Shown: piece after piece, positions 11,450 to 22,787 of the stretch
Layout of the letters: every line of letters begins with the position of its first letter
How positions within the stretch are numbered: the stretch's first letter is position 1
NCBI GenBank assembly: GCA_023512835.1
Contig: CM042088.1
Location: 868,001 to 932,000 of the forward strand
Direction of reading: 5' to 3'
DNA length: 64,000 nt
DNA from: Taxillus chinensis
Taxonomy: Eukaryota > Streptophyta > Magnoliopsida > Santalales > Loranthaceae
The notes under the pieces: generated by a model
The model's database searches: none
What the model was told of the DNA's origin: nothing
The model's input: the letters and a program-made list of their open reading frames with translations, nothing else
Translations under genes and position numbers: made by a program

Positions 11450-13661
11450 TGTTGGACCCATTTTGTCCGGGTTGGACATACTAACCCCATTTTATATTTA
11501 TCTTTCTGTCCATGCCATATACCTTGTGGAACATGCCCATAAAGATTCCCCACTACCAAAGAATGGTTTGGAGTTGATGTTAACCTCAGTTTGCACAAGA
11601 TGGATACGTTGACATGCACCGGGAAACCCAAAATTAATAGCCTCTACTACAGGTCTCTGAAGTACCCCAAGACCAACACCAGGTGATAGAGGATGAAATT
11701 TGGAGACTAATACACTTGATTGTGCTCAAATCCGACTTAAAACGAAGGAGTTATGGCCAAAACAGTTTTCAGAAGAAAAAGTCAAAAGACGGTCAATGCC
11801 CTTGGTCAAACTGCCCGAAATGTGATGATGCGAAATTCTCCAAAACATTGATTTAGGGGAATACGGGTCTTCCCAAATTATCCCCACAATGTATCCCCCT
11901 TTGGCATTTTGGGTGGGGGTAAAAATGTAATTAAAAGTAAAAAAAAAAACTAGACTTGTAGACTCGAAGATTCAAAGTCTTCAACTCTTCGGGCCTTGAA
12001 GGCTGAAGTCCTTGACCTCTGAGTCTACGATACGACCCTTGACCTCCGAGTTTACGACCATTGACCTTCGACCTTTGACCTACGACTCTTGACTTTCGAC
12101 CCTTCAACTCTTGACCTTCGACCATTGACCTCCAGCCCGTTGACCTTTAACCTTCGACCGTTGACCGTTGACCTTCGACCCACTGAAACTTTGACCCTGC
12201 CGGCACTTCGATCTACTGACACTTCGACCCTTTGACCTCTGACCTTTGCTGTTTGGCCACTCTCGCTGGTTTTCTCGCCGTTTGCTCACGGAATGCGTTT
12301 TATTAGCTGGCCATTTTGTCAAAGATGCGTTTCAACGCCTGTCAGTCACATGTGTCAACAAAAAAAACCAAAAAAGGCAATCATAGGTCGACAGTCCACC
12401 CGACAAAGCATAGAATCTGGAAATAAAAATACTGGGATTAATAATACAGCCAATAAATAATACCGGGATTAATAATACACCCGATAAAGCATTAAATGCA
12501 GCAATTAATGAGATGCAATCAACCCCTTTAAATCCACTCACCTATCCACTCGAAAAAGGGACAGACCAAAGAACTCTGACGAAAAATTGCTGCCCATTCT
12601 CTCTCAATTTCGCCCCACTCCTGCATTTAAAAAAAAAACAAAAAAAAAACAAAAACAAAAACACACACAGTTTGATTCCACTCTCTTGTTTTCTCTCCTT
12701 TTCTCCCCACTTCTCTTCTCACTTTTCCAATACTCATACATACACTTTTCCCCATCTCCAACCTAGAAATTTCTGAAACTCCCTTTTCATCCCCCAGTTT
12801 TGTTTTCGTTTCTTTTCTTTATATTTCCAACAATAAAAAAAACAAAAAAAAGAGCGACAACTAGAGGAACAGGTCCATTTTCAGTTCCAGTCCGTGGCGC
12901 CCAACCTATAGCCGACCAGCCTTTTAAGTCTCCTCCTCAAAGACGTATTTGCAGTTCCGTTTGACGCCAACGTTCTTATTTTGTAGTTCCAGCCACCATT
13001 GCCGCCACCGAAGTCAAGAAGAATTACAGCATCGTTTAAGCTCAAGAAAAGTCAATCATTATTATTATATATCTATATTGTTATCTTCACATATTCTTAC
13101 CACTTGTGTTATGATTTTTGTTGGGCTGTTTCGTTTATTGTTTTCATTATTTAGTTATTGTTTTCTCCATTCTATTTGTAATATGTAATAGCTAATAGTA
13201 AAAAGGGAGAAAAAGAAAAAAAAAGAAGAAAAGAAAGGAAAAAGAGAGAGTGAGTTGTTGTTTCATTTGTGCATGTCACAATCACACACACAACTTGATA
13301 TGTATTGTTTAACCATTGTTAGTTCATAATTTTATTCTTTCAAACCAAAAAACGAAAAAAGAAAAAAGAAAAACAAAAAAAAGGGAGAACACGTTTTCGG
13401 GAAAAAAAAAGTGTTAATTCTTAGTTTTAGCTACTTCGAAAAAACAAAAAACAAATAAAGGAATAAAACAAAACAAACAAAAACGTTTTCCAATAAATAA
13501 AAAATAATAACAAATAAGGAAAAAACACAAAAAAAAAAACAAACAAACAAAACAAAAACAAAAACAAAAACAAAACAAAAAAAAGCAAAACAAAACTTTT
13601 AGGATTCCCTTTTAGAAATTTAGGATAAATTAATTTTAACCATAACTTTGATAAACAACTT
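11450..13661 (+). repeat. Tat-family LTR, truncated (2.2 kb)
   Basis: Begins TGTTGGACCCATTTTGTCCGG, like the Tat-2 and Tat-3 LTRs (TGTAGGACCC, TATTGGACCCC). It follows them through the CACCAGGTGATAGAGGATG segment, the CGACCCTTGACC-type repeat field (11950-12240), a pyrimidine-rich stretch (12590-12830) and the A-rich (AAAAC)n field (13340-13600). It stops at TTTAACCATAACTTTGATAAACAAC, where the others continue another 300 bp or so to TGATGACA. Cut by the chromovirus LTR at 13662. Short ORFs inside it are shadows. Confidence 0.85.
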
Positions 13662-13988
13662 TGTCACACCCCTAAATTCCAGGGAACCCGGAACTAGGAA
13701 CATGACTTCCCCTTGCCCACACCCGAAGGGTCAAGGGGTTGGTGACTAGCACCAATAGAGACTACACCGCGGGTGCTGTCTCAATCATGCAACCCTGTAC
13801 AGTTATACATCAAGGGTAATCCTGTACTTTCCCATATATCATCATGCATACAGTAAGTCAAACAGTCATACAGACATCATATCACAAACAGTATGCAAAT
13901 ACAATTGTCCACAGACCCATGTCAGGGATATCACACAAAGCAATACAGAATATAATACTATATCATACATCAGAGTAGTGGGCGTCCT
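13662..13988 (-). repeat. Chromovirus LTR fragment (end of LTR, reverse orientation)
   Basis: Starts TGTCACACCCCTAAATTCC, the reverse of the LTR end seen in other family members (TGTCACGCCCCGGATTTCC). A flank like GAAGGGTCAAGGGGTTGG follows, similar to the GGGTAGAGGGGTTAG of other copies. Only 327 bp are present before the Sirevirus B LTR begins, so the rest should lie beyond the right edge of the window. Confidence 0.65.
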
Positions 13989-15340
13989 TGTTAGTCCCGG
14001 AGAGCCTAAGGGGGGGGGGGGTGAATAGGCTCTTTGAAAATTCTTTCTCTCTCTTAATGGCTAGACACTCACTCTGGTTAAACAGATAAAATCAGTGCGA
14101 AAGATTAACCAGGTAGTGGAAGTATGTTGCTTTATTATCTGAAGATAATTACAACAAAGCAAAATAGCGTTTTAGCTGATTACAACACAACACTCTGTTT
14201 ATGGTTACACACACTTGGTTGTAAATCTCTGTATGAGCTATTTCACACGATACACGCTTGTAAGTATATTAGTATAAGTAAGCGGGCGTATATATATATA
14301 TTTTACATTACTTTAGTTATATATAGACATCCTAGGAATCTATCTTGGAACTACATTTTCCGAGCAGTGTGAAGCATTGAAGTTCTTCATCGGAAAATGC
14401 TGAAGCTTTAACTGCTGCGGATGTGGAGCTCGAAATATTGGAAGCATAAGTTGTGGTGAATTCTTGCTTGATTCCAATTGCATTTGAGACTGTATCCACA
14501 TCTCCGCATGATCCACGTATAAGAATTTAGGTTTTCAACGGGTTCGTTTTACATCAGGATGAAGCGAGCTGATTACAATAAAAGTGGTTTGGAAATGATG
14601 AAGCAGCATCTTCTTAGTCCGTTATAAGGTTCCTTACTCCGTATCAACGAAGCTCGGATCCTTACTCCGTGTCAGTGGTTGCTTACTCCGTATGAATGAG
14701 GTCCTGGAATCCTTATTCCGTGTCAGCGCCTCTTACTCCGCATGAAGTATAGGCTCGGAGAGCTTATTCCGCATCAGCGCTTCCTTACTCCGCATAAAGT
14801 AGGTACTGAATGCTTACTCCGTAAGTGAATCCTTACTCCGCATGAGTAATGGGTCGGATTCCTTATTCCGCATTTATTGTCCTTACTTCGCAACAATTGT
14901 CCTTACTTCGTTCGAATGAGACTTGGATTTCTAAGTCCGTGTCTTCTTTTTCTTTAGTCCAGTGGAGTGACAATTTCGATTCTCTCTCCACAACAAGTCT
15001 CTCTTATTCCGTGCGAGTGATAGACTTGGAGTCTTATTCCGTATCAATTGACTTAGCCAAATTGAGAGTTAGACACGGGTTCCTCAAGTCGTTTTGTCAA
15101 GAATTTAGTCTGCACGAAAAGTCCTTACTCCGGATGAAGACTCGGTTATGTACCAAGTGAATGGCGATACTCATGATGATCTGGATCAGGATTATGTATC
15201 CTGTCCTTAGCTTTGTTCTCACATAAGTAGGTTCGGATTAGAGTTAAATCAGCATAGACTCAATAGTAAACATAAAACATCTCGAGTCAAATTATATAGG
15301 GTTTGTTCCGTATTATCCAAATTCTAGGTTTGATCCAACA
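13989..15340 (-). repeat. 3' LTR of Sirevirus copy B (1352 bp)
   Basis: On the minus strand it begins TGTTGGATCAAACCTAG at 15340 and ends CTCCGGGACTAACA at 13989. It is preceded on that strand by the purine tract ATTGGGGGAGAT, so it is the 3' LTR. It contains the CTTACTCCG repeat field (14625-15140), a TATA box (14317-14326) and a G-run TAAGGGGGGGGGGG near 14010. Confidence 0.88.
14317..14326 (-). promoter_or_regulatory. TATA box of Sirevirus LTR B
   Basis: Minus strand reads CTATATATAA, at the position equivalent to CTATAAAT in LTR A, between the repeat-rich U3 and R/U5. Confidence 0.55.
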
Positions 15341-15352
15341 ATCTCCCCCAAT
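15341..15352 (-). other. Polypurine tract of Sirevirus copy B
   Basis: The minus strand reads ATTGGGGGAGAT directly before the LTR start TGTTGG. This is a classical copia PPT and marks 13989-15340 as the 3' LTR. Confidence 0.88.
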
Positions 15353-15480
15353 ATGGATATGCCAAACCCTTTGTAATATGATCCGGTAAGGCAACAAGAA
15401 ATAACACAGAGGTAAGGATTAAAGAGAACAATTCCACTAAGTTGCAGCAGGAATACATTAAGCCTCAATACAGATATAAA

Positions 15481-18192
15481 TTATGATACATACGGCTTAC
15501 TATATTTGAAGATCATCCTTGCTACATGCTCTCGCAGTGCCATTGTCTGCTTCTTGGTGAACTTGATGATATTTTTCCAGTTATCATCAAAGGAGATAAT
15601 AGATTTCAGGAAGTAGCAGACAAAGGCTCCATAGCTGTTTCCATCGGGTTACTGGGGCACATTCTTCTTGTTTCGGATCGTCCCCATAAGTACTTCATCT
15701 TGACCAAGAGGCGGTAAATCCAAGTCTTCGTAGAGAGAACTCCGTCTGATTGCATCAGACAAAGTTCGAACGAGACTCCGCATCTGATTCTTTCTAATCT
15801 GGTGGTCAACAACCTGATAAGAATCCAGAAGCAAGATTTTCTTCTCTTTGATTAGAAAAATAGTTAGCATGAAATGTGGGGAGTCGACCCGGAAAGGGAT
15901 GAAAAAGATGGACAGAGAGGTCCATGGTCGGCTGTTTTCTGCTGTACCATAGATGTAGGATAGAATAACGTCCACAGCAGGAAACTGGTTTTCAACCCAG
16001 CAAGGAAGAACATCAAAATCAAGGCCTTCCTCAAGTAAAGAAGGGAATAGCCTCAACTCCATCTTTACCGCCAGAGCATAGTTGTCGATGTCGTCAGTGG
16101 AAAATTGTCCCTCCTCAGACAGTATGGTCCGGATGCCTTGAGGTTCGAAGGGGGACGAGGTAGACACACATCGGCGCTTGGCAGTGGAGGAGGCATAGGC
16201 CTTGGCCGCGGCAAGAATGCTCCCATTAGCATCATCCGGATGCAATTCCGCGTATGATGGGAGGAAGGTGATGGCACCAGATGGAACAGCAGGAGTGGGA
16301 GAGCTGGTCTGGCCAGTGGAGAAACGGCTGCGTTTAGGCACCGGAAGGCCCGGAGGAAGAGCAGGTGCAGACCGTTTGTGAGAGGCAACGCTAGCAGTGG
16401 AAGGAGGGGAAGGATCAGATGATTTCTCCCCTGGTTTGGCAGATCGGCGAGAGTGGAAGGGACTGACCACGACTTGCGTTAAGTCCGTAATGGAGGTAGA
16501 CAAGTTAGAGAAAGACGTGGTGAGCCGCTCAAGCTTCTGATCCATGGAGAGAGAAGAAGAGGAGAAGGCAGAAAGAAGCTCGACACCCATGGCCCGGACA
16601 TGGTCGGAAAGGGCTTGGTTTTGAAGACGACTGTCCTCAGCAAGGTAATCGAGTTGGGCGGAGAAAGCAGCCTCAGATAAAATCGTGGCAAAAGAGGCGC
16701 GCCCAAGACCAAAGGCGGGAGCTTTCGAGGACTCGCCCGCATGAAGAGGGGCAGGTGTGGGCAGGGCAGAGTCGGTGGCAGCAGGAGAGGACGGTGGTTG
16801 TACAGCAGCAGCAGCAGGAGGTGCGGTGGATCCACTTTGACCAGAGAGGTCAATGGTAGGGATATCCGCAGGATAAGAGGGACCAGCCTCAGCAGGGACA
16901 GGTGTCCGTGCGTCATGGGCAGGGCCGGAAGAGGCAGCAATAGGAGGTGCAGCCTGAAGGAGAGACGGCGTCACAAAGCCGTGGTAGCGGTTCCAAGTAA
17001 GCATTTCCTCTGGGGTCTGGGTGTGTTGAGCGTAAAACACTCGGAGGGTAGGTTCTGGGATGTCGGCAGTAATGGCGAGGCTGAAGCGCAGCTAGAAGTC
17101 ATTCAATAGGTCGGTGGGATGATGGTCGAGGTAGTCCTGGAGGTCCGGAGAGTGAGCGGGAGAGGCTTCTGTAGGAGAAGATGGGAGGTCCGGAAGAATA
17201 GCAGCAACAGCCGCTGTGACCGGAGAGATGGGTGTGGGAGCGTCAGCAGCAGCAGTAAGAGAGGCAGGGACATCAGTAGGAGAGGCGGAGGTGGTAACCT
17301 CAAGGAAGTGCGGCTGAGAGGGCCCTGCAGCAGTAGACGGGTCAGCCTGAACGCTGTGCAGCAAACTGCGAGAGCGTGCCGGAGTGGCAACGGACCGGAT
17401 ACGGGAGTGGACGGACCGGAGAGTAGAACTAACTTCGTGACCTGAGCTTGCAACAGGTTCACCAACGGAACTAGCTTGCTGTTCCGAAGCAGCAGCAAGG
17501 GCACGGGAGACTGGAGGTCAGCGAATGGTGAGGGTCCCGTTGGCAGTAAGATGGCGGAAGTAGTAGGTCGCCGGGAAGGGAATCACCAGTTCACCCTGGA
17601 AGTGCACGGGATGAAGATGCCAGAAAATTTGGGACAGAATCCATCCGAAGGACGAGTTCCGTTTCCCATTTTGCATCACCTGAAAGAGAAAGTTGCCCCA
17701 GTCAAGTGGCAGTGACTCAAAAACCGCGTACATCGCCAGCAGAAGATCGTACGGAACCGAGTCGAGAGCCGTGGAGCGAGCCAGAAGACACCGACTGAGT
17801 ATGGTGGACATACAGCGGTGAGGACCATGGAAAGACTTCATTTTGTACTCCTTCATCTTATTAGGACACCCCATGGAGGTAGCCATGGCAACAGCGTTCG
17901 GCCAGATGTCATCACCGGCAGGAAGGTTGAAGACGTCCCGGATCACCTGAGGTGTGATCTAGATAGGTTCCCCTCGAACCACAGAAAAGATATACTCCTC
18001 AGTGGAGGTAGAGTGCTGATAGAAGGCCAGGACGTCCGACACTAGAAGATCGGCCGGGGCAGAGACAAGCGCGAAGAGGTTGCTATGCTTGAGTAGCTGG
18101 CGAACCTCGTGGAGCCATGCTGGAGGATCAGAGATTCCGGGCCAATCGACAAGATGGCCAGGAACAACACCATAGAGAGCTTGGGATGCCAT
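15481..18192 (-). pseudogene. Sirevirus 3' extra gene: plant-transposon-protein-like N-terminus and Ulp1/C48-like C-terminus
   Basis: A single minus-strand frame of 903 codons, from ATG at 18192 (MASQALYG) to TAA at 15481-15483, has four in-frame stops (17959, 17518, 17092, 15649) and no frameshift. Residues 1-230 resemble the 'putative plant transposon protein' family (IRDVFNLPAGDDIW, SVPYDLLLAMYAVFESLPLDW). Residues 240-620 are Pro/Ser/Ala-rich with a short coiled coil (LTTSFSNLSTSITDLTQ). Residues 630-860 look like a Ulp1 protease: a WVENQFPAVDVILSYIYG entry segment, His in SPHFMLTIFLI, Asp in KKILLLDSYQ, Gln in NVPQ, then SYGAFVCYF where DCGVFVC is usual. The catalytic Cys is Tyr and a stop precedes it. 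It occupies the env-like position of Sireviruses. Domain calls are from motif pattern only. Confidence 0.68.
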
Positions 18193-18749
18193 TGAGAGTG
18201 AAAGATTGATGGAGAAGGAGAGAAGATCTTTGCAGGAAAAAGGTGCGGTGAGGGTTTAGGGTTTTGAGAGTTGGTAGTGATAACCTCGGTCGACGCTGAT
18301 AGTGCGGTATAAATAGGATCCTTTTCGTGGAAGCAAGTGGGTCTCGAGTTTAAGCAAAATGAACAGTGAGCCACTCAACTTCCTTATGTCATTAGAAGTG
18401 ATGGATTAGCACCGTCGAATAGACCTATGACGTGGCGGCTGTGCTAACCATTCAAAGATGACAGTTGTAGGCATATGTCCGGATTTTTGAAAAGATAAAA
18501 TACCGGGCTCGAGGCGTGCATTAAATGAACCATCATTATCCCTCCTCAAAAATAAGCGATGTAAGATAATTACTTGGTTTATCACGAATTGAGAATTCCA
18601 AGAGTCAGGAGGAAATAAACCGGCTTTTATCCGGAGAAGGATAGTCCATATAAAGAACATCCGGATGAGTCTGACTAACTCTATCCGTATAAACAGAGTG
18701 TTGAGTAGAGATGATTCCTTTGCTGTCTTGATGTCGAGAAAGTGTGAAG
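18193..18749 (-). other. Sirevirus B leader of the extra gene, non-coding
   Basis: Lies between the Tat-2 insertion and the ATG of the extra gene. A 110-codon frame here (18042-18374) is out of frame with the gene and overlaps its start, so it is treated as a shadow. A 170-codon frame at 18406-18918 crosses the Tat-2 junction and is not a gene. TATTTATA on the minus strand at 18313-18306, 114 bp before the ATG, could act as a weak TATA element. Confidence 0.5.
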
Positions 18750-21700
18750 TGTAGGACCCTATTTTGTCCGGGTTGGACATACTAACCCCATTTGATATAC
18801 CTTTCTGCCTATGCCATATACCTTGTTGAACAGGTCCACAATGATCCCATACTTCCAAGGAATGGTCTACCCCAATCTGTACGAGATGGATACAATTGAC
18901 ATGGATGGGGGAGTTCAAAATTAATGACTTCTGCTACAAGTCTTTGAAGCGCCCCAAGAACAACACCAGGTGATGGAGGATGAAAATTGGAGACCAACGC
19001 ACTTGACCGAGCTCAAATCGGACTTAAAATGAAGAAGTTATGGGCAAAATAACTTTCGTTGGAAAAAGTCAAACTTACCAAAAGACGGTCAATGCCCCTA
19101 GTCAAACTGCCCGCAAAAGTGATCATGCGAAACTCTTCAAAATGCCTATGTAGGCGAATACGGATCTCCCTAAACAATCCCTGGAAGGCTATCCATTTTT
19201 GCATTTTTGGTGGGGGTAAAAAGGTAATTAAAAGGTAAAAAAAAAGAAAAAAAGAAAAAAAAAGGGGTTGACCGTTGACCGTTGACCTGCCGACACTTCG
19301 ACCCATTGACCCCGAAGCTCGAAGCCTCGAAGCCCCGAAGCTCGAAGCCCCGAAGCCCCGAAGCTCGAAGCCTCGAAGCCCCGAAGCTCGAAGCCTCGAA
19401 GCCCCGAAGCCTCGAAGCCAGAAGCTCGAAGCCCCGAAGTCCCGAAGATCGAAGCCTCGAAGCTCGAAGCCTCGAAACCCCGAAGCTCGAAGCCCCGAAG
19501 TCCCGAAGCTTGAAGCCTCGAAGCCTCGAAGCCCCGTTGACCTGCTGATTTCTGACCTTCGACCCTCGAGGCCTCGCTGCCGACACTTCGACCCGCGACC
19601 TAAGACGCCCGCGACCCTCGAAGCCTCGCTACGACGCCTTCGACCCGCGGCACCCGTACGCCTTCCACCTCCGACCCTTCGACCCTCGAAGCCTCGCAGC
19701 CGACACTTCGACCCGCCGATGCTCCGACCTGCCGACGCTCCGACCTGCCGACACTTCGAACCTCCAACCCTTTTTTTTGCCTTCGCTGATTTTTTCTCGC
19801 TGGCTTTTCGCGCCGGCTTTTTCTCACGGGTTTCCTTTTTTCCTCTCGCTGGTCGTTCACGGGGCTTGTTTTATGCGCTGGCCATCTGACAAAACATTAT
19901 TTTGAATACCTGTCGGTCACATGTGCTGCTAAACTACAAATTCAAAAAGGCAAATCACGAGTTCCCCTTTTCCCGCACACACTGACCACCCGACCAGACA
20001 CTGATCTGCAAATTAATGGAGCTGGAAATAATAATGCCCCCGACAGATTGCACAAGACCTGGATGAAAATGAAGAAATCAATAATGCAGCATTAAATGCT
20101 ACAATTAATGACAGTCCAGCCAAAAACTTTCGGCAGCCCTTTAAGATGCAGTCTACAGTTCCATCCAAAAAAAAAAAAAAAGAGGTTGGGTTTTCGTTGA
20201 AGAGAGCCATCAAAAAAAGAGGAAGAGGGAACCCTCCATCATTCCAGTGCAGAAAAAGAAAGAAAGAAAAAACAGAGAGCCCCCTTATCGTTGAAACCCT
20301 GCTACCATTCACGTCCTTCCTTCATCCCAGTGCAGACAGAGAGAGAAAAGAAAAACAGTGAGTTGAAAAAAACACAGAAGAGACCCCTCATCGTTGGAAA
20401 AAACCTGCTACCATTCCTCATTCCAGCACAAACAGAGAGAGAGAAAAAAAAAAGAAAAACAGAGAGTCGAGGGAAAAAAGATACAGAAAAGGAAGAGGTT
20501 TGGCAGAGAGAGGGAAAAGAGTTCAGCCCCAAGTCTTTCCAGTTCTTTTTCCCTGACACCTCGTTACAGCTCTTTTACCAAAAAAAAAAAAACAAAAAAA
20601 CAAACACAATTCTAGTTCCGCTCTTTTTTCTCTCTTCCTACGTTTCCATCAAAACAAAAACAATCGTTTCTTCATTTCTTATTCCTTACACCTTATACCC
20701 CTTCCCCTCAATTCCAGCCACAAAAAAAAAATCTTAATCCCAAAAATACACATCATCCTCCTTTCCCACGTTTTACTCAGAACCCAGAAATTTTCTTTTC
20801 TCATCTTCTCTCATCTCCACACATCGTTGCAATCTCCCAACTAATTTTTGCCATCTGCGAGATTGGAGCTCGGTAACTATCGGTGCAGACAAGGATCCCA
20901 AACAGAAGTCCGGTGGAAGCCCCAAAGTCAGTTCCATATTTTACTTCTTTTACTTACGTATATTCATATTTAATGTAATGTGTTTTTTTTTTCTGTATTT
21001 TGTTTTGCTGTTGGGTATAGGGCGTATGTTTCTTATATTATTTATTTGTTTGTTTGTTTGCTATTTTTTCCCCCCTGAAGTTGTAGATATATGTTGTATA
21101 TACTGTTTATGTTGTAATATGTAAAGAGCAGTAAAAAAAAGGAGAGAGAAAAGCTAGAAAAAAAAAGGAGGGCAAAACAAAAAAAAAAGAGATGAAAAAA
21201 AAGAAAGGAAAAGAAAGAGTGGCTTTATTTTTGCTTATTTATGGATGTCATAATCACACACTCCACGTTTATTTTATGTGCTCATTACTTTCATATGTAT
21301 TTGTAACAAGTGTGACTTTGAGTTTTCAAAACAAAAATAATTAAAAGTTTTCAAAAGAAAAAAAAGAGAGAGAAAGGTTTCCGAAAACAAAAACAAAAAA
21401 AACAAAAAAACAAAAAAAACAAAAAAAAAAAAAACAAAAACAAACAAAAAATGTTTTCATGTTTTCAAACCAGAACAAAAAAAAACCAAAATTAGTACTT
21501 CAATTTCCAAAAGCAAAAAAAAAAACAAAGCAAAACCAAAACAAAACGTTTTACAAAACAATAAAAACCAAAAAATGTATGTTTTCTAACAAAAAAAAAC
21601 AAACAAACAAAAAAAACAAACAAAAAAACACACAAAAAAAACAAAAGACAAAAAAAACAAAAAAAACCAAAAAAAGGGGAAAAATAAACAAATATTTTTT

Positions 21701-22140
21701 AGGATTTCAATTTCCAAGAACAAAACCAAAAAACAAACCAATCCCTAGAATCTCATTATCCACTTCAAAAATACAAAACCTTTAGGATTCCCTTCAGAAA
21801 TTTAGGATAAATCCATTTTAACCATGACTTTAATAAATAACTTAGCCAAATAGAAATCATAAACTTTTTAACTTAGCCCAGTCATGGCAGTATAAATAAA
21901 ATAAAACCTCCTCCTCCTAAATTAGATACCGAAAGGGCACTGTAGGGGTGTTAATCCTTCCCTACACGTAACCAACTCCCGAACCCATATCTGATAACGC
22001 AGACCACACACTTAAAACTACTCAAAGTAGAGGGTATCCAACTGTACCCCAAAAACAATCGGTGGCGACTCTAAATTTTCTCACCATTGGTTTAGTTTGA
22101 GCTCACCCCAAAAGGGCCCGGACGAAAACCAGTGATGACA
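18750..22140 (+). repeat. 5' LTR of Tat-2 (3391 bp)
   Basis: Begins TGTAGGACCC, ends AGTGATGACA. Internal landmarks in order: a conserved 400-bp start, an A-run, a CGAAGCC-type repeat field (19310-19545), a CTTCGACCC-rich stretch, a purine-rich stretch with A-runs (20150-20530), and an (AAAAC)n field (21360-21690). Then come a CCGAAAGGGCACTGTAGGGG segment and the end. Several ORFs of 80-200 codons inside it consist of repeat or homopolymer translation and are not genes. Confidence 0.92.
19310..19545 (+). repeat. CGAAGCC-type short tandem repeat in Tat-2 5' LTR
   Basis: About 230 bp of 8-11 bp units such as CCGAAGCTCGAAGCCT, rich in CpG and TCGA. The 3' LTR carries a slightly shorter version at 34805-35010. 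Translation gives RSLEAPKPRSS-like strings in several frames on both strands, a hallmark of a non-coding repeat. Confidence 0.88.
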
Positions 22141-22142
22141 GC

Positions 22143-22160
22143 TGGCGACTCTGCTGGGGA
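22143..22160 (+). other. Primer binding site of Tat-2
   Basis: TGGCGACTCTGCTGGGGA begins two bases after the LTR end. The form fits the sites of Tat/Ogre elements, for which a tRNA-Arg primer has been proposed; the exact tRNA would need matching to the host tRNA set. Confidence 0.75.
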
Positions 22161-22787
22161 AAATGAACACTTTAGAGAGTTAGGTCTAGAACTAAGGATT
22201 AGGAGGTTATTTTAATTATACTTGTTATATATATTTAACTGTTGTGCTAAATTGTTTGATTGTTGCTCATATTTACTGTGATTTATTTATACGCTTTAAC
22301 TACCATGATAGTGGTGATTTACTGCTTTCCATACTTGTTGCATACATGCATAACCCTATACCCGGGTTTAGCACAATTTAGGTTAGCGAGGTTCAGTACG
22401 GTCCCCAACGCGTTGATCATTATCCGCAATAGGGCCTCGGACTCCTCACTCAAGCTTGAGGTTCTTTTAAGGCACGTCCTTTTAAGATCCCCCTCCGATA
22501 AATCCCATGGTGTACGGAGCCCTCTATTGAGGAAGTTTGGGAACCAACGAATAAGATAGGGGTAGCAATAAAAGCCCATCAGGGGTATTGACCCACATTT
22601 TGTTTGCTCATTCCATGCCATGCTAACCTTTGTTTTGTAGGGTAGTCCTTAAGTCATCTCCTGCACATTTAACTGTTTTTTTTTACAATTGGTTTATTCT
22701 TTATCCTGTCTACCTACCTTGATATATATTAACTTGTTATCCTAACCTGTCATCATGCATAACATGACATTCATCATTCATATAGGC
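22161..22787 (+). other. Tat-2 5' untranslated leader
   Basis: Non-coding sequence between the PBS and the ORF1 ATG. It contains a stretch (22340-22640) nearly identical to Tat-3 44410-44715, including ACGCGTTGATCATTATCCGC. Frames on either strand of about 100 codons are preserved only because the two copies are so alike; no domain is seen in them. Confidence 0.6.

Noticed and set aside
16741..17445. Plus-strand Arg/Gly-rich ORFs (122 and 108 codons)
   Set aside because: Antisense shadows of the Sirevirus extra gene, caused by its GC-rich Pro/Ala/Ser middle.
18042..18374. 110-codon minus-strand ORF upstream of the extra gene
   Set aside because: Out of frame with and overlapping the start of the extra gene; no domain; probably leader sequence.
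19275..19889. 204-codon Ser/Pro/Lys-rich ORF and its antisense partner
   Set aside because: Produced by the CGAAGCC repeat field within an LTR; repeated in the other LTR with frame changes.
22260..22621. Conserved 100-codon frames in Tat-2 and Tat-3 leaders
   Set aside because: Present on both strands and only conserved because the leaders are nearly identical DNA; no start or domain evidence.
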